A stretch of 64,000 nt of DNA from Amycolatopsis lexingtonensis (GCF_014873755.1 NZ_JADBEG010000001.1:374501-438500); one strand, 5' to 3'; shown: positions 41,782 to 50,730, counted from the stretch's first letter. Program-made: numbers and translations. Notes: generated from the letters alone by a model not told the origin.

Positions 41782-42993
41782 ATGACCGAGGCAACGACGA
41801 CAGAGGAACAGCCCTTCCGCCGGTTGCGGTACTTCCACGGCCAGCTGCTCACCGCCCGCGACTTCCAGCGGGAGCAGGAGTACTTCCGCGAGAAGCTGAA
41901 GCTGCGGATGCGCTGCCTGCTCGGCTACGGCGTGGTGTGCGGGCTGTTCGTGGAACCCGCGCCGCCGTCGGACGACAAGGAGAAGCACGAGCACCAGGCC
42001 AGGGTGCACATCACCAGCGGGCTCGGCGTCGACTGCGACGGGAACGAAGTGCTCGTGCCCGGCAGCTGCGCGATCGACCTGTGGGACGCGCTGCACGAGG
42101 ACGAGCGCACCGGGACGACGGTGTGGGTCGGCGTCGAGTACACCGAACGCGCGGTCGAACCGACCCGGACGGTGTTCAACTCCGCCTGCGCGGACACCTC
42201 GGACTGCGACTTCGGCTACACCGAGGAGAGCTACTGCGTCCGCGTCACCACCAAGACGCCGCCGAAGGACGAGCGCTGCGAGACCTGCTGCACCCGGTGC
42301 GAGCACAAGGTCCTGTGGCTGGCCAGGATCGACGACGTCGACTTCGCGAAGCCGGTCCGCGAGGAGCAGATCCACCTGGACGTCCGCCGGTTCTTCGGCC
42401 GCCGCGTGCCGACGGTGATCACCGGCGTCAACTGGAAGCACGGCCACACGTACACGGTCGACGAGGCCAGGGAACTGCTCGGCACCCAGAAGAACTCGGG
42501 CGGCCTGGTCGTCGAGTTCTCCGACGGCGTCCGCGTCGACAGCCTGCGCCGCGGTGTGGTGGAGGTCCAGGTGATCGAAGGCGGCGCCGGCCGCAACGCC
42601 GACACCTGGTACATGGGCGGCACGTTCGAGGAGCCCACGCCCAAGGACGGCGAGTTCACCGACCACTTCCGCTACCGGCAGACGACCCGGGAGACCCTGC
42701 AGGACGGCGACCGGGTGCTGATCACCGTCCGCGCCGCGTTCATCCTCGACCGCTGCTGCCGTCCCGTCGACGGCACCAACGTCGGCGGCCGGGTGCCCTT
42801 CATCGGCCACGCGAAGGCCGACGACGACGTCGAAACCGAGACCGGTCACGGCCACGACCCCCACCCCCACCCCGAGCCCGACCCGACCGGCTGCCTGGTG
42901 CCGCCCACCGGCATCGGGCCGTGGACGTCCGGCACCGGCGCGGGCGGCGACGTCTTCGAGAGCTGGTTCTTCATCACCGAGGAGCGTTCATGA
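41782..42993 (+). CDS. eCIS-associated Cys/His-rich protein, xFxGQLL family member 1
   Basis: A 403-residue protein starting with RRLRYFHGQLLTARDFQREQ and GYGVVCGLFVEPAP. It shares the '[FY]FxGQLLTxxD' and 'GVVCGL' pattern with the next gene. It contains a Cys cluster (CETCCTRCEHK near residue 170), CADTSDCDFGY and a His/Asp/Pro stretch (GHGHDPHPHPEPDP), suggesting metal binding or disulfide structure. GC-rich codons and a GGGAAGAG site support the ATG. It is probably a fibre or baseplate component, judging by position only. Confidence 0.72.
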   Translation: MTEATTTEEQPFRRLRYFHGQLLTARDFQREQEYFREKLKLRMRCLLGYGVVCGLFVEPAPPSDDKEKHEHQARVHITSGLGVDCDGNEVLVPGSCAIDLWDALHEDERTGTTVWVGVEYTERAVEPTRTVFNSACADTSDCDFGYTEESYCVRVTTKTPPKDERCETCCTRCEHKVLWLARIDDVDFAKPVREEQIHLDVRRFFGRRVPTVITGVNWKHGHTYTVDEARELLGTQKNSGGLVVEFSDGVRVDSLRRGVVEVQVIEGGAGRNADTWYMGGTFEEPTPKDGEFTDHFRYRQTTRETLQDGDRVLITVRAAFILDRCCRPVDGTNVGGRVPFIGHAKADDDVETETGHGHDPHPHPEPDPTGCLVPPTGIGPWTSGTGAGGDVFESWFFITEERS

Positions 42994-45008
42994 GCAAGAC
43001 CGATTGCGGGTGCGGGTGCGGCGGGGCGCCGGCCTTCCCCGCCGCGTTCGTCCGGCCGCGGTTCTTCGCGGGTCAGCTGCTCACCGAGGACGACCTCACG
43101 CTGCTGACCGACTACGTGGCCGGGAAGGACCGGCTGCACAACCGGATGCTGTCCGGCCCGGGCGTCGTGTGCGGGCTCGAGGTGTCCTGCGACTCGTGCG
43201 CGGGCGGGACGGTGCTCGTGCACCCCGGGCACGCACTGGACTGCTGCGGCAACGACATCGTGCTGTCCTGCAAGGAGAAGGTCGACGTGCAGGCGCTCGT
43301 GCGCGAGCTGCGGGTGTCCTCGCCGGGCATCGAGTGCGGCGACCCGTGCGACGACGACCAGCGGCACTTCGGGCTCTTCGTGCGGTACGAGGAGAGCATG
43401 GTCGGCCCGGTCGCGCCGTTCGCCACCGAGGAGCCGTGCCCGGCGCCGGGGTGCGTGCCCTCCCGCGTCGAGGAGGGCTTCCGGTTCGTCGTCAAGTGCG
43501 ACACCACCGACGACCACCGGTACAACCCGGCCACCAAGCTGCTGGCGCAGATCGGGGACAAGGACGCCTACGAGCACGTCCGCCTGCTGAGCCTGCGGCT
43601 CGAGCACTACCTGGACCCGATGGCGGTTGCCGGCGGCTCGTCGACGCGCGTGTTCCGGTTCGACGACGCGGACTACGTCCGGTACACCGACAACCTCGGC
43701 TTCCTGCGGGACGGCGGTCAGGATCCGCCGCAGCCGGCGGTGGCGCGGCAGCAGACGGAGTACGTGCGGGCGCTGGCCAGTGCGATCGCCCGGTTCGACA
43801 CCTACGACGCGGCCGGGCAGCAGGAGCTGCGGGCCAAGTACGAGACCCTCGGGCAGATCGACGATGCCCGGAAGGTGCTGGGCGCGGCCTGCGACCGGCT
43901 GGCCGGGACCAAGCCCGAAGAGGTCTGGCCCGACCCCGCGCACCGCGAGGTCGCGCTGGCCGTCGTGGCGGAGGCGAAGCACCGGGTGGCCACGCCCGAT
44001 CCCGACGCGCCCATCGAGCTGCGCCTGCTGGCGCAGGGCACGCCGCTGGACAACGTGCTGGAGGCCGAATTCCGGGCCGACCTCGTCCGGATCCGGGAGT
44101 GGCTGCTCGGCCGGCTGGACCGGGTGGCCGGCGTCGCGGACTGCAAGCTGCACGACGACGTGCGCAAGGTCGCCATCCCGCAGCCGCTGCCGATCCCGGA
44201 ACCGGACCAGATGCAGCGGCTGACCGTCGCCGACCTGGGCCTGCTCACCGACGCGGCCGGGAAGCTGACGACGTACGTGCGCCGGTTCGTCACCGACGCG
44301 GCCTGCTCGACGCTGAACCCGCCGTGCACCGACTGCGCGGACAACGACGTGCTGCTTGCGCACCTGGAGCTGGACGGCTGCGACGTGGTGCGCGTCTGCT
44401 CGGCGACCCGGGAGCAGGTGCTGCCGGGCGGCTCGGCCTACGGCGAGTGGCTGCCGAAGCTGTACCAGCTACGCCACTTCGCCGAACAGGTGTGCTGCCG
44501 GCCGACCCCGGTGTACCGGCCGCCGACCGTGCCGGAAACCGGGCCGGTCCCGCGGCCGTACGTGCCGGGGCTGCTCGAGGAATGGCGGCCGCGGGGGCCG
44601 CTGGAGCGGATGTGGGAGCTCCTGGTGACCCCGGCGCCGGGGGAGACCGTGCCGAAGCCCGTGCGCGAGCAGGTGTACACCGTGCCGGCCGAGGTGACCG
44701 ACAGCCTGCAGGAGATGAACGCGCTGCGCGGGCAGGTGAGCGACCTGGTCGCGACCGTGGATGCGCTGCGGGGACAGCTGGACGCCGCGCGGCAGCAGGT
44801 CTCGCAGGTGCGGGACGAGCTGCCGGAACGGCTGTCCGACCGGCTTTCGGAGCTGGAGAACGCCCCGGAGGCGGAGGCCGCCGACGCCGAAGCGGAGGAA
44901 GACGAGGAGCAGGCCGCGAAGCCGAAGCAGCCGCCGCGCCGTGGCCGGTCGTCGACGACCCGCGGCGGTGGTACCGCCCGCAAGCCGCGGTCGGGTGAGA
45001 CGTCGTGA
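42990..45008 (+). CDS. eCIS-associated Cys-rich protein, xFxGQLL family member 2
   Basis: A 672-residue protein. The first 160 residues parallel member 1: CGCGCGG, VRPRFFAGQLLTEDDLTLLTD, GPGVVCGLEVSCDSC, CCGNDIVL. A long middle follows with many Cys pairs (CTDCADNDVLL). Near residue 560-620 a coiled coil (ALRGQVSDLVATVDALRGQL) leads to an acidic run, then a basic Arg/Ser/Gly tail (RRGRSSTTRGGGTARKPRSG). The coiled coil suggests a trimeric fibre-like part. Function unproven. Overlaps both neighbours by 4 bp. Confidence 0.72.
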   Translation: MSKTDCGCGCGGAPAFPAAFVRPRFFAGQLLTEDDLTLLTDYVAGKDRLHNRMLSGPGVVCGLEVSCDSCAGGTVLVHPGHALDCCGNDIVLSCKEKVDVQALVRELRVSSPGIECGDPCDDDQRHFGLFVRYEESMVGPVAPFATEEPCPAPGCVPSRVEEGFRFVVKCDTTDDHRYNPATKLLAQIGDKDAYEHVRLLSLRLEHYLDPMAVAGGSSTRVFRFDDADYVRYTDNLGFLRDGGQDPPQPAVARQQTEYVRALASAIARFDTYDAAGQQELRAKYETLGQIDDARKVLGAACDRLAGTKPEEVWPDPAHREVALAVVAEAKHRVATPDPDAPIELRLLAQGTPLDNVLEAEFRADLVRIREWLLGRLDRVAGVADCKLHDDVRKVAIPQPLPIPEPDQMQRLTVADLGLLTDAAGKLTTYVRRFVTDAACSTLNPPCTDCADNDVLLAHLELDGCDVVRVCSATREQVLPGGSAYGEWLPKLYQLRHFAEQVCCRPTPVYRPPTVPETGPVPRPYVPGLLEEWRPRGPLERMWELLVTPAPGETVPKPVREQVYTVPAEVTDSLQEMNALRGQVSDLVATVDALRGQLDAARQQVSQVRDELPERLSDRLSELENAPEAEAADAEAEEDEEQAAKPKQPPRRGRSSTTRGGGTARKPRSGETS

Positions 45009-46132
45009 CCGGTCCACTGCGCCCGGAGTTCCACGAGGGGCAGGTGCTCGCCGCCGCGGACCTCGCGGCGACCGTCGCCTACGCCCGCTCGACGGCCGTC
45101 CGGCACGCGCGCCTCTCGCACGACTGGGGTATCGCCGACGGGCTCGGCATGACGACCGAGAACCGGACCGACCCGGTGTCGGGCGACCGGTTCGTCGAAG
45201 TGACGGTGCAGGCCGGGCTCGCCATCGACGGGACCGGCCGGGAGATCGTGGTGCCGGCGCCGGTCGTGCTCTCGGAGGCGGACTTCGAGGCGGTCAACGG
45301 CGCCGGCGGGAAGACGACCGAGCCGTACCCGGTGTTCCTCACCGCCGCCGACCGGGCCCAGCCCTCGACCGGCCCGGCGTCGTGCGCCGGCGCCGGCGGG
45401 CCGACCCGGGTGGAGGAGTCCTACCAGATCGTCTTCCGGCGGCTCGGCGACGAGCGGCTGGTGGCCGACCAGCAGCCGCCTGCGGTGGCCGCCGCCCCGG
45501 CCGCCCCGCCCGCGCAGTGGCTGGTGCTGCTGGGCTTCGTCCAGTGGAGCACCGGGCACTTCACGGCCGTGGTCCCGGTGGCGCGCGGGGTCGGGCCGCG
45601 GTACGTCGGGGTGCGCGCGGACACCGTGTCGGCCCGGTCGGGTTCGCTGGCGCTGCGCACCCAGCCCGCGGTCCAGGAGGGCAAGCCCGCGCTGGTGCTG
45701 TCCGGTGCGGCCGAGCCGACGCTGGTCTACGGGCTGTACAAGGGAACCGGCGAGGTCGACCCGCTGCTGACGGTGACGTCCAACGGCAACCTGACCATCG
45801 CGGGGAGCTTCTCCGGCCAGATCTCGGCGGGCAGCGTGCTGGCGACGTCCGGCAGCGCGACCGACGGCATGGTGCTGCCGCTGCCGTCCGGGGTCACGCC
45901 GGCGGAGATCGCCGACGGCCGCGTGTCGCTGCACGTCTACGTGACCCCGAAGATCCCGCCGTCCGACTCGGGGCTGACCGTGCCCGCCGAGGCCACAGTG
46001 GACGGTGACCGGCGGGTCCGGTGCCGCCTGCGGTCCTACGACCCGGGCGTGGGTCCCACGGTCACCGAGACCCCGGGCTCGGTCGACTTCCTGGTACTGG
46101 CAACGGTCGCGGCGACGAGCGGGGGTGGCTGA
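45005..46132 (+). CDS. eCIS-associated protein, xFxGQLL-related member 3
   Basis: A 375-residue protein starting RPEFHEGQVLAAADLAATVAY and then SHDWGIADGLGM. This is a variant of the same module ('FHEGQVL...DL', 'WGIADGL'), with the Cys positions lost. The second half is strand-rich with a phage-fibre-like TSNGNLTIAGSFSGQISAGSVLAT repeat. Likely a fibre or tip component. GTG at 45005 overlaps the previous stop. Confidence 0.7.
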   Translation: MTGPLRPEFHEGQVLAAADLAATVAYARSTAVRHARLSHDWGIADGLGMTTENRTDPVSGDRFVEVTVQAGLAIDGTGREIVVPAPVVLSEADFEAVNGAGGKTTEPYPVFLTAADRAQPSTGPASCAGAGGPTRVEESYQIVFRRLGDERLVADQQPPAVAAAPAAPPAQWLVLLGFVQWSTGHFTAVVPVARGVGPRYVGVRADTVSARSGSLALRTQPAVQEGKPALVLSGAAEPTLVYGLYKGTGEVDPLLTVTSNGNLTIAGSFSGQISAGSVLATSGSATDGMVLPLPSGVTPAEIADGRVSLHVYVTPKIPPSDSGLTVPAEATVDGDRRVRCRLRSYDPGVGPTVTETPGSVDFLVLATVAATSGGG

Positions 46133-46134
46133 AG

Positions 46135-46653
46135 GTGAGCGTGTTCGCGGTGTACGAGTCGAGCACCGGCAACGTGGTCGGTGCGGTCAAGGCGATCGGC
46201 ACGCCGCTGCCGGCCGCGGACGCCCTGGTCGGCGCCGCGCTGCCGGTGCGGTTGTCGCTGAAGTCGGGTGAGGTGGTGACCCTTTCGCTGGCGGGGCGCG
46301 AACTCGCCGTGCACGAGGCCGACGACCAGCCGGCGGTGTTCGTCGAACCGCTCGCCTACGGCGTCACGCGCGTGACCGGCCAGCCGGTGAAGCCGGCGCT
46401 GGCGAAACTGGCGGAGCTGCCCGCGCCGGCGTTCGACGGCGCGGGGCTGCTGGTCACCGTCCCGGAGAAGACGTCCGAGCCGCTCGCGGTGTTCGCGCTG
46501 GTCTCCGAGGGCGGGGACACGTTGCCGCTGCGCGGGACCATCAAGGAGGGCGCGGACCGCGTTTCGCTCCCGGTCACCGTGAGCGCGGGCGCGCACGCCG
46601 TGCTGGTGCTGGTGGCGGGCCGGGCGGGCCGGCTGGAGGAGGTCGGCAAGTGA
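46135..46653 (+). CDS. eCIS-associated hypothetical protein (172 aa)
   Basis: GTG at 46135 (GTG at 46141 is an alternative, better placed after GAAGGTGA). The product is mainly beta: VYESSTGNVVGAVKAIGTPL, RLSLKSGEVVTLSLAGRELAV and a final VSAGAHAVLVLVAGRAGRL. No known family recognised. Starts 2 bp after the preceding stop and overlaps the next gene by 4 bp, so it belongs to the eCIS operon. Confidence 0.62.
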   Translation: MSVFAVYESSTGNVVGAVKAIGTPLPAADALVGAALPVRLSLKSGEVVTLSLAGRELAVHEADDQPAVFVEPLAYGVTRVTGQPVKPALAKLAELPAPAFDGAGLLVTVPEKTSEPLAVFALVSEGGDTLPLRGTIKEGADRVSLPVTVSAGAHAVLVLVAGRAGRLEEVGK

Positions 46654-48350
46654 GCGCACCCACCGGCGGCGGGATCACCGTGCACCACTGCGTGGTGCGG
46701 GTGGTCCGGCGCGGCGGGTGGAGCTGGGGTCCCGATCCCCGCGGCCTCGTCCGGCGGGTCCTCGACGCGCTGCCGGAGCTGCTCGCCGAGCGGTTCGGCG
46801 ACCTCGTCGAGGGCGACGGCCCGGACCTGGAGATCACCGAGCCGGTGCGGCTGTCCGTCCGGCTGTCCGGGTCCGGGACGGGCGGAACCGGCGCGCTGCC
46901 TTCGGGTTTCGTCCTCGAAGCCGTGACGCCCGATGGTGGGACGCTGCCGGAACTGGTCCCGCTGCCCGTCCCGGTTCCCGCGGGTGCGTCCCCGGATCCG
47001 TCCACTGTGGACACCGGTGCCGAGCTGCCGTCCTTCGCCCCGGTCGCGGCCTCGGCCTCGGCCGGACTGACGGTGGCGGCGTTGTTCGAAGAGCTGGCCG
47101 CGCGGGACGAACTCGCCGCGTTGCTCGCCCTGCTCCCCGAGGAGACCGTGCGGTGGTACCTGGCGGCGCTGCTTTCCGAGTCCGCCGGCGCACTCCCGGG
47201 CGAACCCGGCTCGTCCGCCGTCGCGGGCCTTCCCGGACCGGCCGGCGAACTGGCCGCGGAGCTGGCCCGGCGGCTGTCCCTCCCGTCCCCGCCCGAAACC
47301 CGCGCGGAGCTCGCCGAGCTGCTGGGTTCGCCGGGGGAAGGGGCCACACCGGACGGCGAGACCGTGTCCGGCGGTGTGCTGACCACGCCGAGGCCGGCCG
47401 GGGAGACGAGGGTCGGCTCCGTGCTCCCGTTCCTGCTGGCCGGCCCGCTGGCCAGGACCGGGTACCTGGACGCGATCGGCCCGGCACTGGCCGAAGACGC
47501 CCCGCTGTTCGCCGCGGCACTGGCCTACAAGATGCTCGGCGCGCCGCAGCGGGGCTGGCGGCGGGCACCCGGGGACGACGTTTCGGCGGCGACGTTCGCC
47601 GGCCTGGAGTCGGTGCCGGACCTGACCGCGTTCGCCGCGGACGCCGGCCCGGCGCTGCCGGTCCTGGACGGCGTGCTGGCGCTTTCGCTGTGCCGCGGCC
47701 ACGATCCGGCCGATCCGCTGCTGATCGCGGGCGTGGACGACGGCCTGCTGCTGGTCGACGCGCAAGGCCTCTTCCCGGTCGCCTGGGCGGCCACCGCGGC
47801 CGGGCTGGTGCCGCACTGGGTGACGTGCGGCCGGCCGCCGGTGCTGGTCCGCGACGGCCCGCTCCCGCCGTCGGCCCTGCGCGACCTGGCGGCGGCCGGC
47901 GTCCGGTTCCTCACCGACGCGCGCCCGCTGCGCGACGACCCGCTGACCCGGCTGCGCTGGCGCACTCCACTGTGGACGACCGGCGGCGTCGAACCCCGGC
48001 TCGCCGCGGGGTTCCCCGCCGAGCGGCTGGACGAACTGGTCCGGGTGCTGTTCGTCGAGCACCGGGCCGTGCCGCTGGCGGGCGACCGCGCCCTGGAGCA
48101 CAGCGTCTCGCTGGCGGCGTCGCTCGCGCTGGGCATGATCGCGTGGCAGCTGTGGGAAGGGGATTCACCGGTGCGGGCCCTGACGACGTTCGCCGACCTG
48201 GAAGCCACGGTCCGGTTCACCCGGGACGCGGTGCGCGTGAAGATCCCCTTGGGGCGCCGCCACACGGACCTGTGGCGCGGCGGCGCCCTCACCGACGTAC
48301 CCGACGTGGTCTGGCTGGGCGGCCGGACCCTGACCTTCTCCGGTGGCTGA
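46650..48350 (+). CDS. Candidate tape-measure-like protein of the eCIS (566 aa)
   Basis: A 566-residue protein. It starts ITVHHCVVRVVRRGGWSWGP and continues RGLVRRVLDALPELLAERFG. The long Ala/Leu-rich middle (LAALLSESAGALPGEPGSSA; AELARRLSLPSPPETRAEL) is helical. It closes with RFTRDAVRVKIPLGRRHTDLW and ALTDVPDVVWLGGRTLTF. The helical content and the position directly before the AAA+ gene match Afp14, which precedes afp15 in Afp. I cannot confirm homology. A palindrome GTCCACNGTGGAC lies at 47000. Confidence 0.55.
   Translation: MSAPTGGGITVHHCVVRVVRRGGWSWGPDPRGLVRRVLDALPELLAERFGDLVEGDGPDLEITEPVRLSVRLSGSGTGGTGALPSGFVLEAVTPDGGTLPELVPLPVPVPAGASPDPSTVDTGAELPSFAPVAASASAGLTVAALFEELAARDELAALLALLPEETVRWYLAALLSESAGALPGEPGSSAVAGLPGPAGELAAELARRLSLPSPPETRAELAELLGSPGEGATPDGETVSGGVLTTPRPAGETRVGSVLPFLLAGPLARTGYLDAIGPALAEDAPLFAAALAYKMLGAPQRGWRRAPGDDVSAATFAGLESVPDLTAFAADAGPALPVLDGVLALSLCRGHDPADPLLIAGVDDGLLLVDAQGLFPVAWAATAAGLVPHWVTCGRPPVLVRDGPLPPSALRDLAAAGVRFLTDARPLRDDPLTRLRWRTPLWTTGGVEPRLAAGFPAERLDELVRVLFVEHRAVPLAGDRALEHSVSLAASLALGMIAWQLWEGDSPVRALTTFADLEATVRFTRDAVRVKIPLGRRHTDLWRGGALTDVPDVVWLGGRTLTFSGG
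47000..47012. repeat. GTCCACNGTGGAC palindrome
   Basis: Exact copy (centre T) inside the gene at 46650, encoding Ser-Thr-Val-Asp. Part of the dispersed motif. Confidence 0.55.
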
Positions 48351-50430
48351 CGTGAACGGGCCCGCGGTCGAGCACCTCCGGGTGCGCCTGGCCGAACTGC
48401 ACCACGCGCTGCGGGGCGCCGTCGCCCGCCAAGCCGCGGCCGCGGCGCTGCTGACGCGCCCGGACCTGACCCCGTTCTGCGTGACCGACGAGCAGGTGGA
48501 CGCGCTGCTCGACCGCGTGGACGCCTTCGCCGAGGGGATGACCGAGCCGCCGTCCCCGGCCCGGCCGGCCCCGGAGTCCGAGCAGCACCTCCGGCGGCTG
48601 GCCGCGGCGCGCGGTGTCACGCTCCCGCTGGACGCCCTCGCGACCCGCTACGGCCTGTCCCGGGACGAGCAGGACGCGCTGCTGCTGGTGGCCGCGCCGG
48701 AGCTGGATCCCGGCTACGAGCGCGTCTACGCCTACATCGTCGACAACCTCAACCGGCGGGCGCCGTGCGTGGAACTGCTGGTCACGGTGATCGCGGAAAC
48801 CCCGGCGGACCGGCTGGCCCTGCGCCGCGCGCTCGGCTCCGCGGGCCGGCTGCGCCGCTACGGCCTGGTGCGGGCGGCCGGCGAGGCGCCGACCGAGCTG
48901 GCCCGCGAGCTGGCCCTCGGCGGCGGCGTGTTCGAGTACCTGATGGGCTGGGGCGGCGACGTCGGGATCCTCGGTAACGACCCCGGCGAGGTGACCCGGC
49001 CGGAGCGCTGGGTGGCGTCGCCGTACCTGGAGTCGGAGCGGCTCACCACGCTCGGGCGCGCGCTGGCCACCGGCGACGTCGACGTGGTCGGCCTGTGGGG
49101 CTGTCCCGCCGACAGCCAGCTCGACGTCGCCCAGGCCCTCGCGGCCGCGGCCGGCCGTCCCCTGCGCCGGGTGACCGCGGACGCGGCGGAAGACCTGCGG
49201 ACCGCGGCGGCCCTGAACGCGATCCTGTGGCTCCCGACGGACGGGCGCGAGGCACAGGCCGACGAGCCGTGGGTGAGCTCGGGCGTGCCGCTGTGCCTGA
49301 CCGGCGCGACGCCGTGGCGCCCGCCCCGGCTGCTGGCCGCGCGCACCTACGCGGAACTGACGATCCCGGCCCCCGGCTTCCCGGAGCGGCGCGCGATGTG
49401 GTCGTCGGCGTTCCCGGTGCTGGGCGAGGACGTCCTGGCGGACCTGGCCGCCCGCTACCGCATGAGCGGCGGCGAACTCCGCGCGGTGGCCGCGGTCGCC
49501 GACACCGGCGCGCGCCTGTCCGGCACCGGCCACCCGATCACCGACCACGTCGAGCCCGCGATCGCCACGGTGACCCGGGGGCGCTCCAGCGGCGCGGTGC
49601 AGTCGATCATCCCGCGCCGGGGGTTGCCGGACCTGGTCTTGCCGGACGCACAGCTGGCCCAGATCGAGGAGATCGCGTCGGCGTTCCGCGCGTGGCCCCG
49701 CATCGCGGAGACGTGGGGCTTCGCCCGCAAGACGACGACCGGCGGCGTCAAGGCGATGTTCACCGGCGAACCGGGCACGGGCAAGACGATGTCGGCGGAG
49801 GTCGTCACCGGGATCCTGGGCCTGGAGCTGCTGAAGGTGGACCTGGCGCAGGTGGTCTCGAAGTGGGTGGGGGAGACCGAGAAGAACATGGAGGAGGTCT
49901 TCCGCCAGGCGGAGGACAGCCACGCGGTCCTGCTGTTCGACGAGGCCGACGCCCTGTTCGGCAAGCGCGGCGAGGTCAAGCAGGGCACCGACCGGTACGC
50001 CAACCTGGAGGTCGGCTACCTGTTGCAGCGCCTGGAAGCGAGCAACGGCCTCATTATTTTGACGAGCAACCTCAAGGAGAACATCGACCCGGCCTTCACC
50101 CGGCGGTTCCACTTCGTGGTCCACTTCCCCCGCCCGGGCGTGGCGGAGCGCCGCCGCCTGTGGCACCTGGCGTTCCCGCCGGAGGCCCCGCTGGCACCGG
50201 ACGTCGACGTCGATGTGTTGTGCCGCCTGGACATGACGGGCGCGGGCATCACGGCGGCGGCCCGCACGGCGGCACTGGCGGCCGCCGACGCGGGGAGCGG
50301 CGCCATCGGAATGCGCCACGTGGTGCGGGGCGTCTCCCGCCAGTTCCAGCGCGAGGCGCGGTTGTTCCGCCCGGCGGAGCTGGGCCGGTATGCTGAACTC
50401 TTGACGGACAACGGGAGTGCGCATGCCTGA
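48343..50430 (+). CDS. AAA+ ATPase of the eCIS (Afp15/Pvc15-like)
   Basis: A 695-residue protein. The AAA+ module is in the C-terminal third: Walker A FTGEPGTGKTMSAEVV (~residues 475-482), Walker B HAVLLFDEADALFG (~530), a sensor-like NGLIILTSNLKENIDPAFTRRF and an arginine-finger-like RRFHFV. The N-terminal ~450 residues hold a degenerate regulatory part (GLSRDEQDALLLVAAPELDPGY; EYLMGWGGDVGIL). It is thought to help assembly or disassembly of the particle. Alternative GTG at 48352. Overlaps the preceding gene by 8 bp. Confidence 0.92.
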   Translation: MADVNGPAVEHLRVRLAELHHALRGAVARQAAAAALLTRPDLTPFCVTDEQVDALLDRVDAFAEGMTEPPSPARPAPESEQHLRRLAAARGVTLPLDALATRYGLSRDEQDALLLVAAPELDPGYERVYAYIVDNLNRRAPCVELLVTVIAETPADRLALRRALGSAGRLRRYGLVRAAGEAPTELARELALGGGVFEYLMGWGGDVGILGNDPGEVTRPERWVASPYLESERLTTLGRALATGDVDVVGLWGCPADSQLDVAQALAAAAGRPLRRVTADAAEDLRTAAALNAILWLPTDGREAQADEPWVSSGVPLCLTGATPWRPPRLLAARTYAELTIPAPGFPERRAMWSSAFPVLGEDVLADLAARYRMSGGELRAVAAVADTGARLSGTGHPITDHVEPAIATVTRGRSSGAVQSIIPRRGLPDLVLPDAQLAQIEEIASAFRAWPRIAETWGFARKTTTGGVKAMFTGEPGTGKTMSAEVVTGILGLELLKVDLAQVVSKWVGETEKNMEEVFRQAEDSHAVLLFDEADALFGKRGEVKQGTDRYANLEVGYLLQRLEASNGLIILTSNLKENIDPAFTRRFHFVVHFPRPGVAERRRLWHLAFPPEAPLAPDVDVDVLCRLDMTGAGITAAARTAALAAADAGSGAIGMRHVVRGVSRQFQREARLFRPAELGRYAELLTDNGSAHA

Positions 50431-50719
50431 ACTGATGCCCCCGGAGACGAAACCCGCCGTCCCGGTGACGGCCCACGAGCTTCGGACGGCCGCCGCTTCG
50501 GACCGCGGGAAGCAGAAGCTCGTCCTGGTGCCCGCGGTGATCGGCAACGCACAGGCCGCGAAGACGGCGATGGACGGCAGCTCGAAGACGGTGCCGTCCC
50601 ACCTGGCCTCGACGATGGCGGCGGGCCAGGATCGAGTGGGGAACGCGGCGATGGCCGGTGCGGCGATGAGGGTGGTGCCGATGGCGCTCCCGAAGAAGGA
50701 AGCCTGCCCCGGCTGCTGA
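50423..50719 (+). CDS. Small Ala-rich protein ending CPGC (98 aa)
   Basis: Starts MPELMPPETKPAVPVTAHEL after CGGGAG, overlapping the ATPase stop by 8 bp. The product is Ala/Met-rich, soluble, with no signal peptide, and ends KKEACPGC. I do not recognise a family. As last gene of the operon it could be a structural partner, cargo or effector; the final CPGC may bind a metal or form a disulfide. Confidence 0.6.
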   Translation: MPELMPPETKPAVPVTAHELRTAAASDRGKQKLVLVPAVIGNAQAAKTAMDGSSKTVPSHLASTMAAGQDRVGNAAMAGAAMRVVPMALPKKEACPGC

Positions 50720-50730
50720 CCCGCGCCTGC

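Noticed and set aside
26618..50719. Prophage or R-type tailocin
   Set aside because: No capsid, portal, terminase, lysis, integrase or attachment-site genes; the AAA+ ATPase, Pvc16-like and doubled sheath/tube genes are eCIS hallmarks.
26618..50719. Type VI secretion system
   Set aside because: No TssJ/L/M membrane complex or ClpV gene; the sheath, gp25 and gpJ genes follow the Afp/phage-tail scheme.
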